Below, in pieces: positions 10,853 to 18,867 of a stretch of DNA of 64,000 bases. The DNA comes from Prorocentrum cordatum (taxonomy: Eukaryota > Sar > Dinophyceae > Prorocentrales > Prorocentraceae): positions 1 through 64,000 of the forward strand of contig CAUYUJ010017641.1 of NCBI GenBank assembly GCA_963575745.1, written 5' to 3'. The notes under the pieces are model-generated. The model saw nothing but the letters and a program-made list of their open reading frames with translations, was not told the DNA's origin and ran no database searches. A program made the position numbers and the translations under genes. The stretch's first letter is position 1, and each line of letters opens with the position of its first letter.

Positions 10853-11046
10853 GTCGGGCGTGACCCCCTATACAGGGGGATTTTCGACGATTTTTTTTTA
10901 CCAAGAACAAGCGAACTATAGTCTAAAAATAGCCCGGCCCGAGGATTTTCTTTTTGTTTTTTGTTTGTCTTTTTTGTGCATTTTTGGTGCATTACAAAAA
11001 CATGTTCGTCGACGATCCCCCTGTACGGGGGCAGGCCCGACTTAAG
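10853..11046. mobile_element. MITE-like element, family B copy 2
   Basis: The ends TCGGGCGTGACCCCCTATAC and GTACGGGGGCAGGCCCGA are inverted relatives. Each end also contains its own small palindrome (CCCCCTGTA-CGGGGG type) and a TCGACGA word. The body is T-rich and non-coding. Confidence 0.7.
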
Positions 11047-11144
11047 CCCAGAGTGGGGCGCAGAAGGGCGCACCGTTCCGGCACCTTCTGGATGGGGTCC
11101 TTTTGAGGGCTCCATTTGGGCGAGCTTGGACGGTCTCACAATTC

Positions 11145-11270
11145 GAAGAAGCAGAACGCCATAAGCATAAATTGTTGGCGCTCCGCGCGCCAGGGAGGGG
11201 GGCCCAGCGCAGATCCAAGAAATCCGCGCCGAGCGCCGTAAGTTTATGTTTATGCAGTTGTTTCTTCTTC
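11145..11270. mobile_element. Foldback element, family A copy 2
   Basis: The ends GAAGAAGCAGAACGCCATAA and the inverted TTTATGCAGTTGTTTCTTCTTC-type end match the family A copy at 1703-2009. The flanks carry a direct repeat: CATTTGGGCGAGCTTGGA before it and CTTTTGGGCGAGCTTGGA after it. This may record the insertion, although it is longer than a typical target-site duplication. Confidence 0.65.
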
Positions 11271-11855
11271 TATTGAGGGTCCTTTTGGGCGAGCTTGGAA
11301 TCCTGATCCCAACATCTTGAGACATCTCGCTCTTGCTTCCGCCAGCGTTTCCCAGCCGTGAGCCGGTGTTCACTGACGGTGCTGCCGCCGTTGTATCTTT
11401 TGCTGGCCTCCGCCGCCGAAGGCGAAGGCGGGACGCGCCGAAGGCGACCTCTCGTCGGCGGTTGAAGAATGGGGCCCACAGGGATGGGGCACCGAGGCCG
11501 AGAGGACCAAACAGCGTCGATTCAACCTGGGATTCTTTCTGATCCACGGGGCCCCACCCCTCAGGACCGCATCGCTGAACCGCCGATCTCTGGAACGCGC
11601 CACTCAGGGCCACGTTCCTCCTCTAGGGGTGCCTCCACGTTTATCTTCCCAGCTCCCGATGACGGCCAGCCTGCGCCGAGGCTGGACCAGGGGCCAAGCG
11701 TCGCCAGGCTGCCCCGAGGCTGGACCAGGGGCCTCTCTGGGGGCTCCGCAGGGGCTCCGGGCTCCCCGGGAGCCGACTCGTGGCCGTGGCCTGCCGCGGC
11801 AAGGAGGCCCCGCGTGGTTCCTGCTGCGGCGCTCCTCTCGTGGTCGCATGAGGTA
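11271..11855. other. Non-genic GC-rich stretch
   Basis: No supportable gene. GAGGCTGGACCAGGGGCC is repeated at about 11680-11730. Confidence 0.4.
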
Positions 11856-12241
11856 GGGCCTGTCCCTCTACAGGGGGAGTGTTCGAAAAGAGTCTACAAA
11901 CATAGCCAGGGGACTATGTTTTGAGCATTTGTTTGGCCATTTTGGAGCATTATCGTATGTCCAATGTTTCATCGAAAATCCCCTTGTAATGGAGGATGAC
12001 GATTAATAAATGACTGGGGGTCGTGTTCACGCGGCGGCGCCCAAGATGACGACTAGAACAAACCGGCCGCGGGCTGGAAACTATTTTTTAATCTTCTCCT
12101 CCAGTCAGAGAATTGTGCAGAAATGGCAGAAAACTATTTTTGTTAATCGTTCTCTCCACTTTTTCGTATTAATCGTCATCCCGCATTCGGATGTTCAATG
12201 TTTCGTCGAAAATCCCCCCTGTAGGGGGACACGCCCGACTT
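11856..12241. mobile_element. MITE-like family B copies 3 and 4, adjacent or nested
   Basis: Copy 3 (about 11856-11990) runs from GGGCCTGTCCCTCTACAGGG to ATCGAAAATCCCCTTGTAAT. About 190 bases further on, a second right end (12181-12241) repeats ATGTTCAATGTTTCGTCG and closes with TGTAGGGGGACACGCCCGAC. Two right ends with one clear left end suggest nesting or loss of a left end. CATTTTGG near 11933 is part of this element, not a spliced leader. Confidence 0.6.
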
Positions 12242-13056
12242 ACTGGTAGCACGATGGCGGTGCGGAGCGCGCGCGTCCCCTGCTCGGGGCGACCAGAGCG
12301 CCCGATAGCCGGGCCGCATTGTCCCCCTTCGCTCCTCCTCCTCCTCCTCCTCCTCCTCCTCCTCCTCCTCCTCCTTCAGCTCCTCCTCCTCCTCCTCCAG
12401 CGTCGGTGTATAGAGCTCGGTTCCCTAAATCTGGTTCCCCAGAAGACATCCATATGTCTGGGGAGCGGTGATTTGAAACAGCCACGATGCCGGATGTCTG
12501 GGCTGCCACATAACCGAAGTCGAATGTATGTACAGTCAACCCGCATAGCAAGGATGAGGGACTTTCCAAGGTTACGTTACCCTTGCATCCTTCCCTTTCG
12601 GCCCATCCTTAGACGCTTTCGCTGGCCGCGCCCCGCCCGCAAAGTGACGACATGGCCTTCCAAGGTCCGTGCATCCTTGTCGTGCGTCCTTACTATACGG
12701 GTTGGTTGTAACTGTGGGTAGATCTTGGAGCCGGGCCTCGCATGCATGGCCGCTCCCTGCTGCTTCACAGTGGTCCCTTCCCTTACCTACCTGCCCTGCG
12801 GCCTTTGCATTGACCCGCCCTGCCTTGCCCTGGCAGTCAATGCCTGCTCTCATGTTCCTGCCTTGCTTTGGGCCAGCTGCCTGCCTGCTTGTTTCCTGCT
12901 GCCTGCCTACTTGCCTGCCTTCCTGTCTATGGGCATGCTTGCTGGCTTGCCTGCCTACCTGGTCGCTTGCGTGCCTCTAGTGCACTCGTCTTTCATGACT
13001 ACGGTGCCACTTCGCTCAACGTTTGCCGCGGGGCGATATCACGTGGTGCAGTGGAT
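12242..13056. other. Non-genic with a TCC tract and CTGCC-rich segment
   Basis: A TCC tract lies at about 12331-12402, followed by a copy of the words CAGCGTCGGTGTATAGAG and TCGGT.CCCTAA that also occur at 10775-10808. From 12770 to 12965 CTGCC/TGCCT words dominate. No gene. Confidence 0.45.
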
Positions 13057-13235
13057 GCAGTACAGTCGGGGCGCTGAAGCAGGAACCCTTCTCGTTGGCG
13101 AGGGGTTCGGTGTTCCTTGATTGTTTTACAGTTTGCATTTGGTTTTCCATGGTAAATCGAAGTTTAACTTATGGGAAAAAGGGGCCTCTTTCCTTATTTA
13201 GGGTTCCTTAGGTCAACGCCCCGACTGTACTGCGC
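13057..13235. mobile_element. MITE-like element, family D copy 1
   Basis: The ends GCAGTACAGTCGGGGCG and CGCCCCGACTGTACTGC are perfect inverted repeats of about 17 bp. The body carries GAAGCAGGAACCCTTCTCG and GGGTTCCTTAGG. Confidence 0.75.
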
Positions 13236-13280
13236 AGATCATATCAACCCCGTTTGAAGTGGGATCCCCCTGTCTGGTGA

Positions 13281-13470
13281 AGTGCAGCTGGGTCGCTGAA
13301 GAAGGAACCCTTTTCATTGGGGAGGGGCTGAGTGTTCCTTCATTGTTCCGCAGGTTGTCTAAGGTGTTCCTTAGGTTTTCCATTGGGAGTCAAGGTAAAA
13401 AAAGGGGCCTCGCTCCTTATTTGGGAGTCCTTATGACAGCGTTTCGATTGTACAGGGCAGATCTAACACC
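13281..13470. mobile_element. MITE-like element, family D copy 2 (diverged)
   Basis: Collinear with copy 1: GCAGCTGGGTCGCTGAAG at the left, GAAGGAACCCTTTTCATTGG and TGTTCCTTAGG inside, CGTTTCGATTGTACAGGGC at the right. The terminal repeats have decayed. Confidence 0.55.
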
Positions 13471-14519
13471 ATTTGAAGAGGGATCCCCCCCCGTCTGGTG
13501 AAGTTCTGGCTCCCCAGGACGCAGACGGCTGCAGCGCCCACGTGCTGAAGGAGCGGGAGTGACGAGAACGCTCCGACACTGCAGGTTGAGGCACCAGTCC
13601 ACCTCAGTTTGCCCGTCGCATCCCAGAAGCCCTTGGCATCGCTCGGACGTGTGCATTTTTCCTTCGGCGAGGACCATCGAGGAGCATCCTTGGTCATTTG
13701 GCGAAAAAACCACGCACGAAACCGAAAAACGCACAGGGAATGGACGTCCGAGCGATGGCGAGAGCCATTCACGCCCCCCCGTCCATGCCGCGCCTGCTAT
13801 GCCACGCGTACCAGCTTCCCTTCCTTGCTGCTCTTCACTCCGTGGCCGCCTCGACTGCCTCGGTGACCTGCGTCGCCTGCCGGAGCTCGTCTGCTGCGTC
13901 GCCGCTGGCCTCCTCGCCGTTCTCTTCTCCTCTCTGACACGGGCCGCCCTGGGGACGCAGCATGCCAGCCTGCCGTTGTACCTTTTTGTTCGCTGTCGCT
14001 CGGCGCACTCCCGCGCACCTCGTCGACCCAGCGGCGCTCCTCCGGCCAGAGGGGCGCGAGGCCGCCGGGTGCGGCATCGCGTCCTGCCGAGTGGCCCTGG
14101 TCGTTGCACCCGTCGTCGTCGCCGTCCTGGCTCCGGGGTGGGAGTGCAGGCGGGCTCCCTGCAGTCGCTCGGCGGAGAGCGAGGGGTGGGAGTGCAGACT
14201 GCTCGGAGGTCCCCTGGCCTCTCGAGAAGTCCTCTGGGACTTTCCCGACGACGCCGAGCACTTCTCGGAAGGCGCGAGGGCTTCTGAGAAGCCCCCGCCG
14301 CCTTCTGAGAAGGCCTCCTCCTCCTCCTCCTCCTCCTCCTCCTCCTCCTCCTCCTCACTGCCCCCCCCCCTCGCTCGTCGCCGAGTCGCGGCCTCGCGCA
14401 CGAGGTGGTCGTCGTCATCCCTCCCCCCGCGTGCAGGGGCACCTGTCTGGCGGAGCGCCCGAGTGGCCCTCCCGCCGGAGGGGCCTCGGGGGCACGGGGG
14501 GGCGCGGGGGCGCAGGACC
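13471..14519. other. Non-genic GC-rich stretch
   Basis: No gene has convincing GC3 or splice continuity. A TCC tract lies at about 14310-14355. It is preceded by several CTTCTGAGAAG/CTTCTCGGAAGGC motifs at 14218-14310, the same palindromic word as at 3509 and 40690. Confidence 0.4.
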
Positions 14520-15016
14520 CAGGAGGGGAAAAGCACACAGGGGGCACAAAGAATCGCCGATTCCGGGGAAAATCTTCCGCCCCGCCGTTGGCTCCGACGC
14601 GCGGCCTTCCGTCCTTGGGGGGGGGCGCCTCGGCCGCCGGGGCGAGCGCCGCCTGTGGGCGCGGTGGGTTCGCCGTGGCTTCGCCGCGGTGCCGGCATCG
14701 TCTACTCGGGGCGAGGGTCGCCGGGCTTGCCGCGGGTGTTGCCGCGGCGGCGGCCTCGTCCGCTTGGGCGCGCCGAGGGCAAGCGGCGCGGCGACGTGCG
14801 GAAAATATGGGAAGTGGAGGGGAAGACGAACATCCAGGAACACCAGGAAATATCCAGAACACCAGGAAGTTTTCCATATTGGATATATAGAGAACACCAG
14901 GAAATATCCGGAACACCATGAATAAACGCCAGGAAAAAAGGAACATCCAGGAAATATGGAAGACATGATGGATCCTGGGACTGGTGTCTAACTTCATCTG
15001 TGTCTCCCTGGGCCCA
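14520..15016. mobile_element. Family C copy 3, enlarged by inserted GC-rich sequence
   Basis: It begins AGGAGGGGAAAAGCACACAG and ends CATCTGTGTCTCCCTGGGCCC, matching the ends of the copies at 8013 and 16336. About 200 bases of GC-rich sequence lie inside. Near 14830-14960, AACACCAGGAAATATCC is repeated several times. No ORF is supported. Confidence 0.5.
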
Positions 15017-15634
15017 TTCACAGACCCGGCCAGGCTCGCAGGCCGCCACCACTGTCGCATCGCGTTCAGCGATCGGCAGGCCACTCACCAGGGGCCCCTC
15101 TCGCCCGGGTCCCGCGCCGGGCCAAGATGTCCGCGCGGACTTCCCCGAGTTTGTGTGCATGCTGTTCCTCCCCCCCCCCCCGCCTTCCCGGCTCTTGCCC
15201 CTTCCCCTTTCTCGTGCCTCTCCTCCTTTACGCCTTCCCATGCCTTCCCTCTCCCTTCCCGCCTTGCCTCGAGCTTCCTCTCTCCTCCTCACTCGCCGTC
15301 CAGATGCCTTCCGAGGCCAGGAAACATGTTGGTGCCGTTGTCCAGCCCGTCGCTCTTGCCAGGAGCTGCGCTGCACGGAGCTGTTCGGGCTGCCGAGCGT
15401 CTTGATGTCTTTCCTGTTGTCGGCCGGGGCCCTGGCTGGAGCTGCGCTGCCCCCCACTGTTTGCCCAGCCTCTCCAGCCTGTCCGCCTGCCTGCCTCTCT
15501 TCCTCCCTTGCTCGGTCGCCGCGTGGGGCATGCAAGATTGCTTGCCTGTCGTGGGGAGTCGCTTCCCGCCTCTGCGCAGCAGGATCTCGCATCGCCACTG
15601 ATCCTCGTTGCTCTGTTCCTGCTCGTCCTCCTCC
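15017..15634. other. Non-genic, pyrimidine-rich
   Basis: CTTCC/CCTTC-rich sequence without a supportable gene. Confidence 0.4.
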
Positions 15635-15796
15635 TGCTACAGCCAAGGCGCTGAAATCAGGAGCAGTTTGGAGTCGGAAGGGGCTGGATGTTCCTTACGT
15701 CCTTCCGTGGTTGTTCCTCTGGCCCTTCTCATGCACCCACACGAGGGGCTTCGTTCCTTGTTGAGCGTCCCTTGTTTTAGCAGCCCGACTGTACTC
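15635..15796. mobile_element. MITE-like element, family D copy 3
   Basis: It starts CTGCTACAGCCAAGGCGCTG and ends CAGCCCGACTGTACTC. The body shares GATGTTCCTT and TCGTTCCTTG words with copies 1 and 2. Bases 15797-16021 show no gene. Confidence 0.55.
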
Positions 15797-16021
15797 ATCC
15801 CCACCCGTTCACCACTGTCGTCGTCATTCGCGCGACGGCTTCCTGACGCACACCGTCGAGCCAGGCGAACGCCGGCCCCACGGTGTAAGGGCCCGGGCCC
15901 CCGAGTCACACAAAGTCTGTCCCTTCTCTGCGGCATGTCCTGGCACAGTGGGCTCCCCCCCCCCACCACCAGTTGGGAAACTCGAAGGTTGCATCCTCGG
16001 GGTTTGCTCATGATGACCATT

Positions 16022-16174
16022 CTTAAATCGGGCCTCTCCCTCTACAAGGGGAATATTCAAAAATAGTCAAAAACTAGTCTGGAGACAATTTTGAATACTT
16101 TTTGACCATTTGGGTTTTTGCTTTTTTTAATTATCGTCGACAATCCACCTGTAGGGGGACACGCCCGACTTAAG
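16022..16174. mobile_element. MITE-like element, family B copy 5
   Basis: The ends CTTAAATCGGGCCTCTCCC and GGGGGACACGCCCGACTTAAG are inverted relatives, and the AT-rich body resembles copy 1. It is the cleanest copy for defining family ends. Confidence 0.7.
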
Positions 16175-16335
16175 ACCTTTCTTTTGCGTCGACGGATCCC
16201 CATCCGAGGGCACGAGGCAGGAGAGCCACAGGGAGCAGCCGGCCCCTTTGGGGCCTGGCGGCCGGGGTGTGCACTCGTCCTTCGCCGAAGACGCGAAGCG
16301 GGACATCCAGGGAGCGCTGGGCGGCCCCCCTTGGG

Positions 16336-16494
16336 TCAGGAGGGGAAACAACACACAGACACAATGAATCGTCGATATTCCAGAACATATGGGAAACTAT
16401 GGGAAGTGGGGGGGAGACGCAAACCCAGAAAATATTGGAAACTATGGGGGCTGCTGTTATTTGTGCGTATGTATTTGTGTGTTCCAGGGCCCCT
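16336..16494. mobile_element. MITE-like element, family C copy 2
   Basis: Ends TCAGGAGGGGAAACAACACA and TTTGTGTGTTCCAGGGCCCC. Internally it shares ACACAATGAATCGTCGA and GGAAACTATGGG words with copy 1. Bases 16495-16975 show no gene. Confidence 0.6.
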
Positions 16495-16975
16495 TCCTTG
16501 GGGGGTGTGGCGGCCGCGGCACGCAGGGCGCGCGAGGCGGGTCGGGAGCTCCCCGTCGCAGAGCCCGGCGGCGGCCTCGAAGCGCTCACCGCGGTGTTCT
16601 GGCGCGATCTGGTGCAGGGATGCGGCTCGGCTGCCGCCCTCGCCGTACAACGCTTACCAGCCAATCGGGACCGGACCCACCGCGCCTCTGGAGAGTGTCG
16701 GGGGCTGCGGTCCGCGGCAACCCCTGGACGGGCGCGCGTTGAGTTCCTTGTTGGGCGCGGGCAGAAGCGAGACGAACCGACGTATGCCAGCGCGTCCGCA
16801 GGGCTTGAGGCTGGTGATTCCGTCGCAGGTAATAGCGCGCGCGATCTCGACGTGAAAACAAGCATTTACTGCAAGTACATGCTCGTTTTGTCTGGTGGCT
16901 GGCGACGAGCGCGGAGGGAGGTGGCAAGGGGCGGGCCTTCTCAGAAGGCTCGGAAGTCCCCCGGCCTTCTGAGAA

Positions 16976-17330
16976 GTGTTCGGAGCTTTCACGGAAGACG
17001 CCCAGATGCCCCGATCACCAAAAAAATGCAGCGCGTTTGATCGCGCTCGAAATTCCGGAAAACCAGAAAAATTTCGTGAGCGCGCTCCGGAAAAACGGTT
17101 TCTTGAGTTCGGTCTTGCGCTGGAAATAATTTCCAGCGCGCTGGAAATCTCGCGCTGGAAATTTCGGTCGGCGCGCGCTGGAAATTTCAAAATTTCCAGC
17201 GCGCGCCGCGCTGGAAATTCCGACGTCGATTGCGCGCTGCGATCGACTTTCGAATTTCGAGCGCGTGTCAGAAGTAACCCCTGTCGCAGTCGAAGTCGTT
17301 GCCACGCTCGATCGCAACATCGCGGGGTAG
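16976..17330. repeat. GCGCTGGAAATTTCC-rich dispersed repeat, copy 1
   Basis: CGCTGGAAAT and its inverse ATTTCCAGCG recur about eight times in 130 bases (17115-17220), giving many overlapping palindromes. Its left edge, CGCCCAGATGCCCCGATCACC followed by an A-run and ATGCAGCGCG, reappears inverted at 35405-35445. The two loci are therefore copies in opposite orientation. No ORF. Confidence 0.75.
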
Positions 17331-17394
17331 AAAAGTTCACGCGCCTAGAGGGCCCACGTCGGGTCTGCGGATTTTGTTGGCGTCTTTGTTTTGC

Positions 17395-17700
17395 TGACGT
17401 TGGCGATGGTGACGACGTTGATGCTGTACCGAAAACGAGTCTTGACGATGACGTTGACGATGACGTTGGCGATGGCGTTGGCGACGACGTTGATGGGCCA
17501 TCAACGTCGTCGCCAACGCCATCGCCAACGCCATCGCCAACGCCATCAATGGCTACCACCAACGCGACTCGCCCACGTTGATGGACCATCCAACGTCGTC
17601 GCCATCGCCAACGCCATCAATGATGGCGTTGGCGATGGGAGGTCATCGCCATCGCCAACGCCATCAATGATGATGTTGGCGTTGGGAGGTGACGACGTTT
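17395..17700. repeat. GATGGCGTTGGC palindromic array upstream of the 18081 gene
   Basis: Alternating runs of GTTGGCGATGGC-type words and their inverse CGCCAACGCCAT. At 17464-17530 there is a perfect inverted repeat with 33-bp arms separated by one base. The array ends about 380 bases before the start codon at 18081. Its regulatory role is inference from position. From 17700 to 18058 there is GA-rich sequence and a GGA tract. Confidence 0.65.
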
Positions 17701-18058
17701 GATAGATGGGGTGCGGGTGGATGGTGGAGTAGGCAGTAAGAGCGGAAGATGACGGGCGACGACGATGAAGTTGACGGTGACGACGGCATTGATGATAAGG
17801 AGGATGACGAGCAAGACGACGATAGCGAAGCAGAGAATAATGGCATGATAAGGAAACGTAACAGGATCAGGAGGGCAAGGGGCGCGAGGAGGAGGAGGAG
17901 GAGAAGGGGAAGGATACGAGGGGGAGGAGCAGGAGTTGGAGTTGGAGGAGGAGGAGGAGGAGTAGAAGGAGGAGCTGGATGAGGAGGAGGATGCAGATAA
18001 GAAGGAGGGCCGTGGAATTGGCAGTGGAAGGGGACTGGGGATGGCTGTGTTTGCCTCC

Positions 18059-18080
18059 CCCGAGCCATTTTGGTGATCAA
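18059..18080 (+). other. Relic dinoflagellate spliced-leader sequence
   Basis: CCGAGCCATTTTGGTGATCA lies directly before the ATG at 18081. The dinoflagellate trans-spliced leader ends ...CCGTAGCCATTTTGGCTCAAG, and 11 central bases (AGCCATTTTGG) are identical. A leader is normally added only to RNA. A genomic copy at the 5' end of a gene is the known signature of a processed mRNA that was reinserted into the genome. Confidence 0.8.
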
Positions 18081-18829
18081 ATGAGTTTCCAGCCCATGAA
18101 GTTCGTCCCGTATCGAGCTCCGACGCCCGATGTCGACGTGACGGCCCTGGGCAAAGCCCTGGTGGACTACGTCGGGGCTGTGGGAGTCCGCCAGGCCTTC
18201 TCTGTTCCCCCCCTCTTCGCTCTGCTCATCCCCATCCTCCTCTTGTGTACTTCGATTGGGGCAGAGGCAGCATGATGGTGGTGGTGACGACGACGACGGC
18301 GGTGGTTGACATGACATTGGCAGCACTGTCGTCGCCATCGTGATCGTCATAATCGTCGTCCTCGTCGTCCCCCTCTCCTTGCTACTCCTCCTCCACCCTT
18401 CATGCTCCTCCTTCTCCGCGTGTTATTCGTCTTCTTCTCCCTCCTCCTCCTTCCTTCTCCTCTTCCGCTCCCTCCGCCTACTCCTCCGTCGTCGTCGTGT
18501 ATTGGGATGGTTTACCTATCGTCAACCCCTTCGACCTCAATGTGTCACCCCCCCTCGATCCCGTTCAGTGTCCCTGGTATTCGGGGATGGGTTGTTTGGG
18601 GGCATTACCCTCGGTCAGATTGTGAGCATGTCTCAGGCGTAACCATAGACGATGCCACCCCACCCGCGCCGAGTCCCGAGCCCCCTCCTGTCGCCAGGCC
18701 TTCCTCGTCGGGCGCTACAACACGTTCGACAAGAACAAGGCCGTCCACAGCCCGAGCCTCGTCGACTGCTCCGAGCTGGTGGCACGGGACGCGAACGCGT
18801 TCGCTAGGGCGTGGTGATGATGATGATAC

Positions 18830-18867
<38 letters not shown>

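Noticed and set aside
11928-11942. Spliced-leader relic (GGCCATTTTGGAGC)
   Set aside because: It lies inside a family B MITE whose other copies have different bases there, and no gene follows.
12770-12980. Membrane-protein-like open frame rich in L, P, A and C
   Set aside because: Arises from CTGCC/TTGCC short repeats. No codon pattern or flanking exon.
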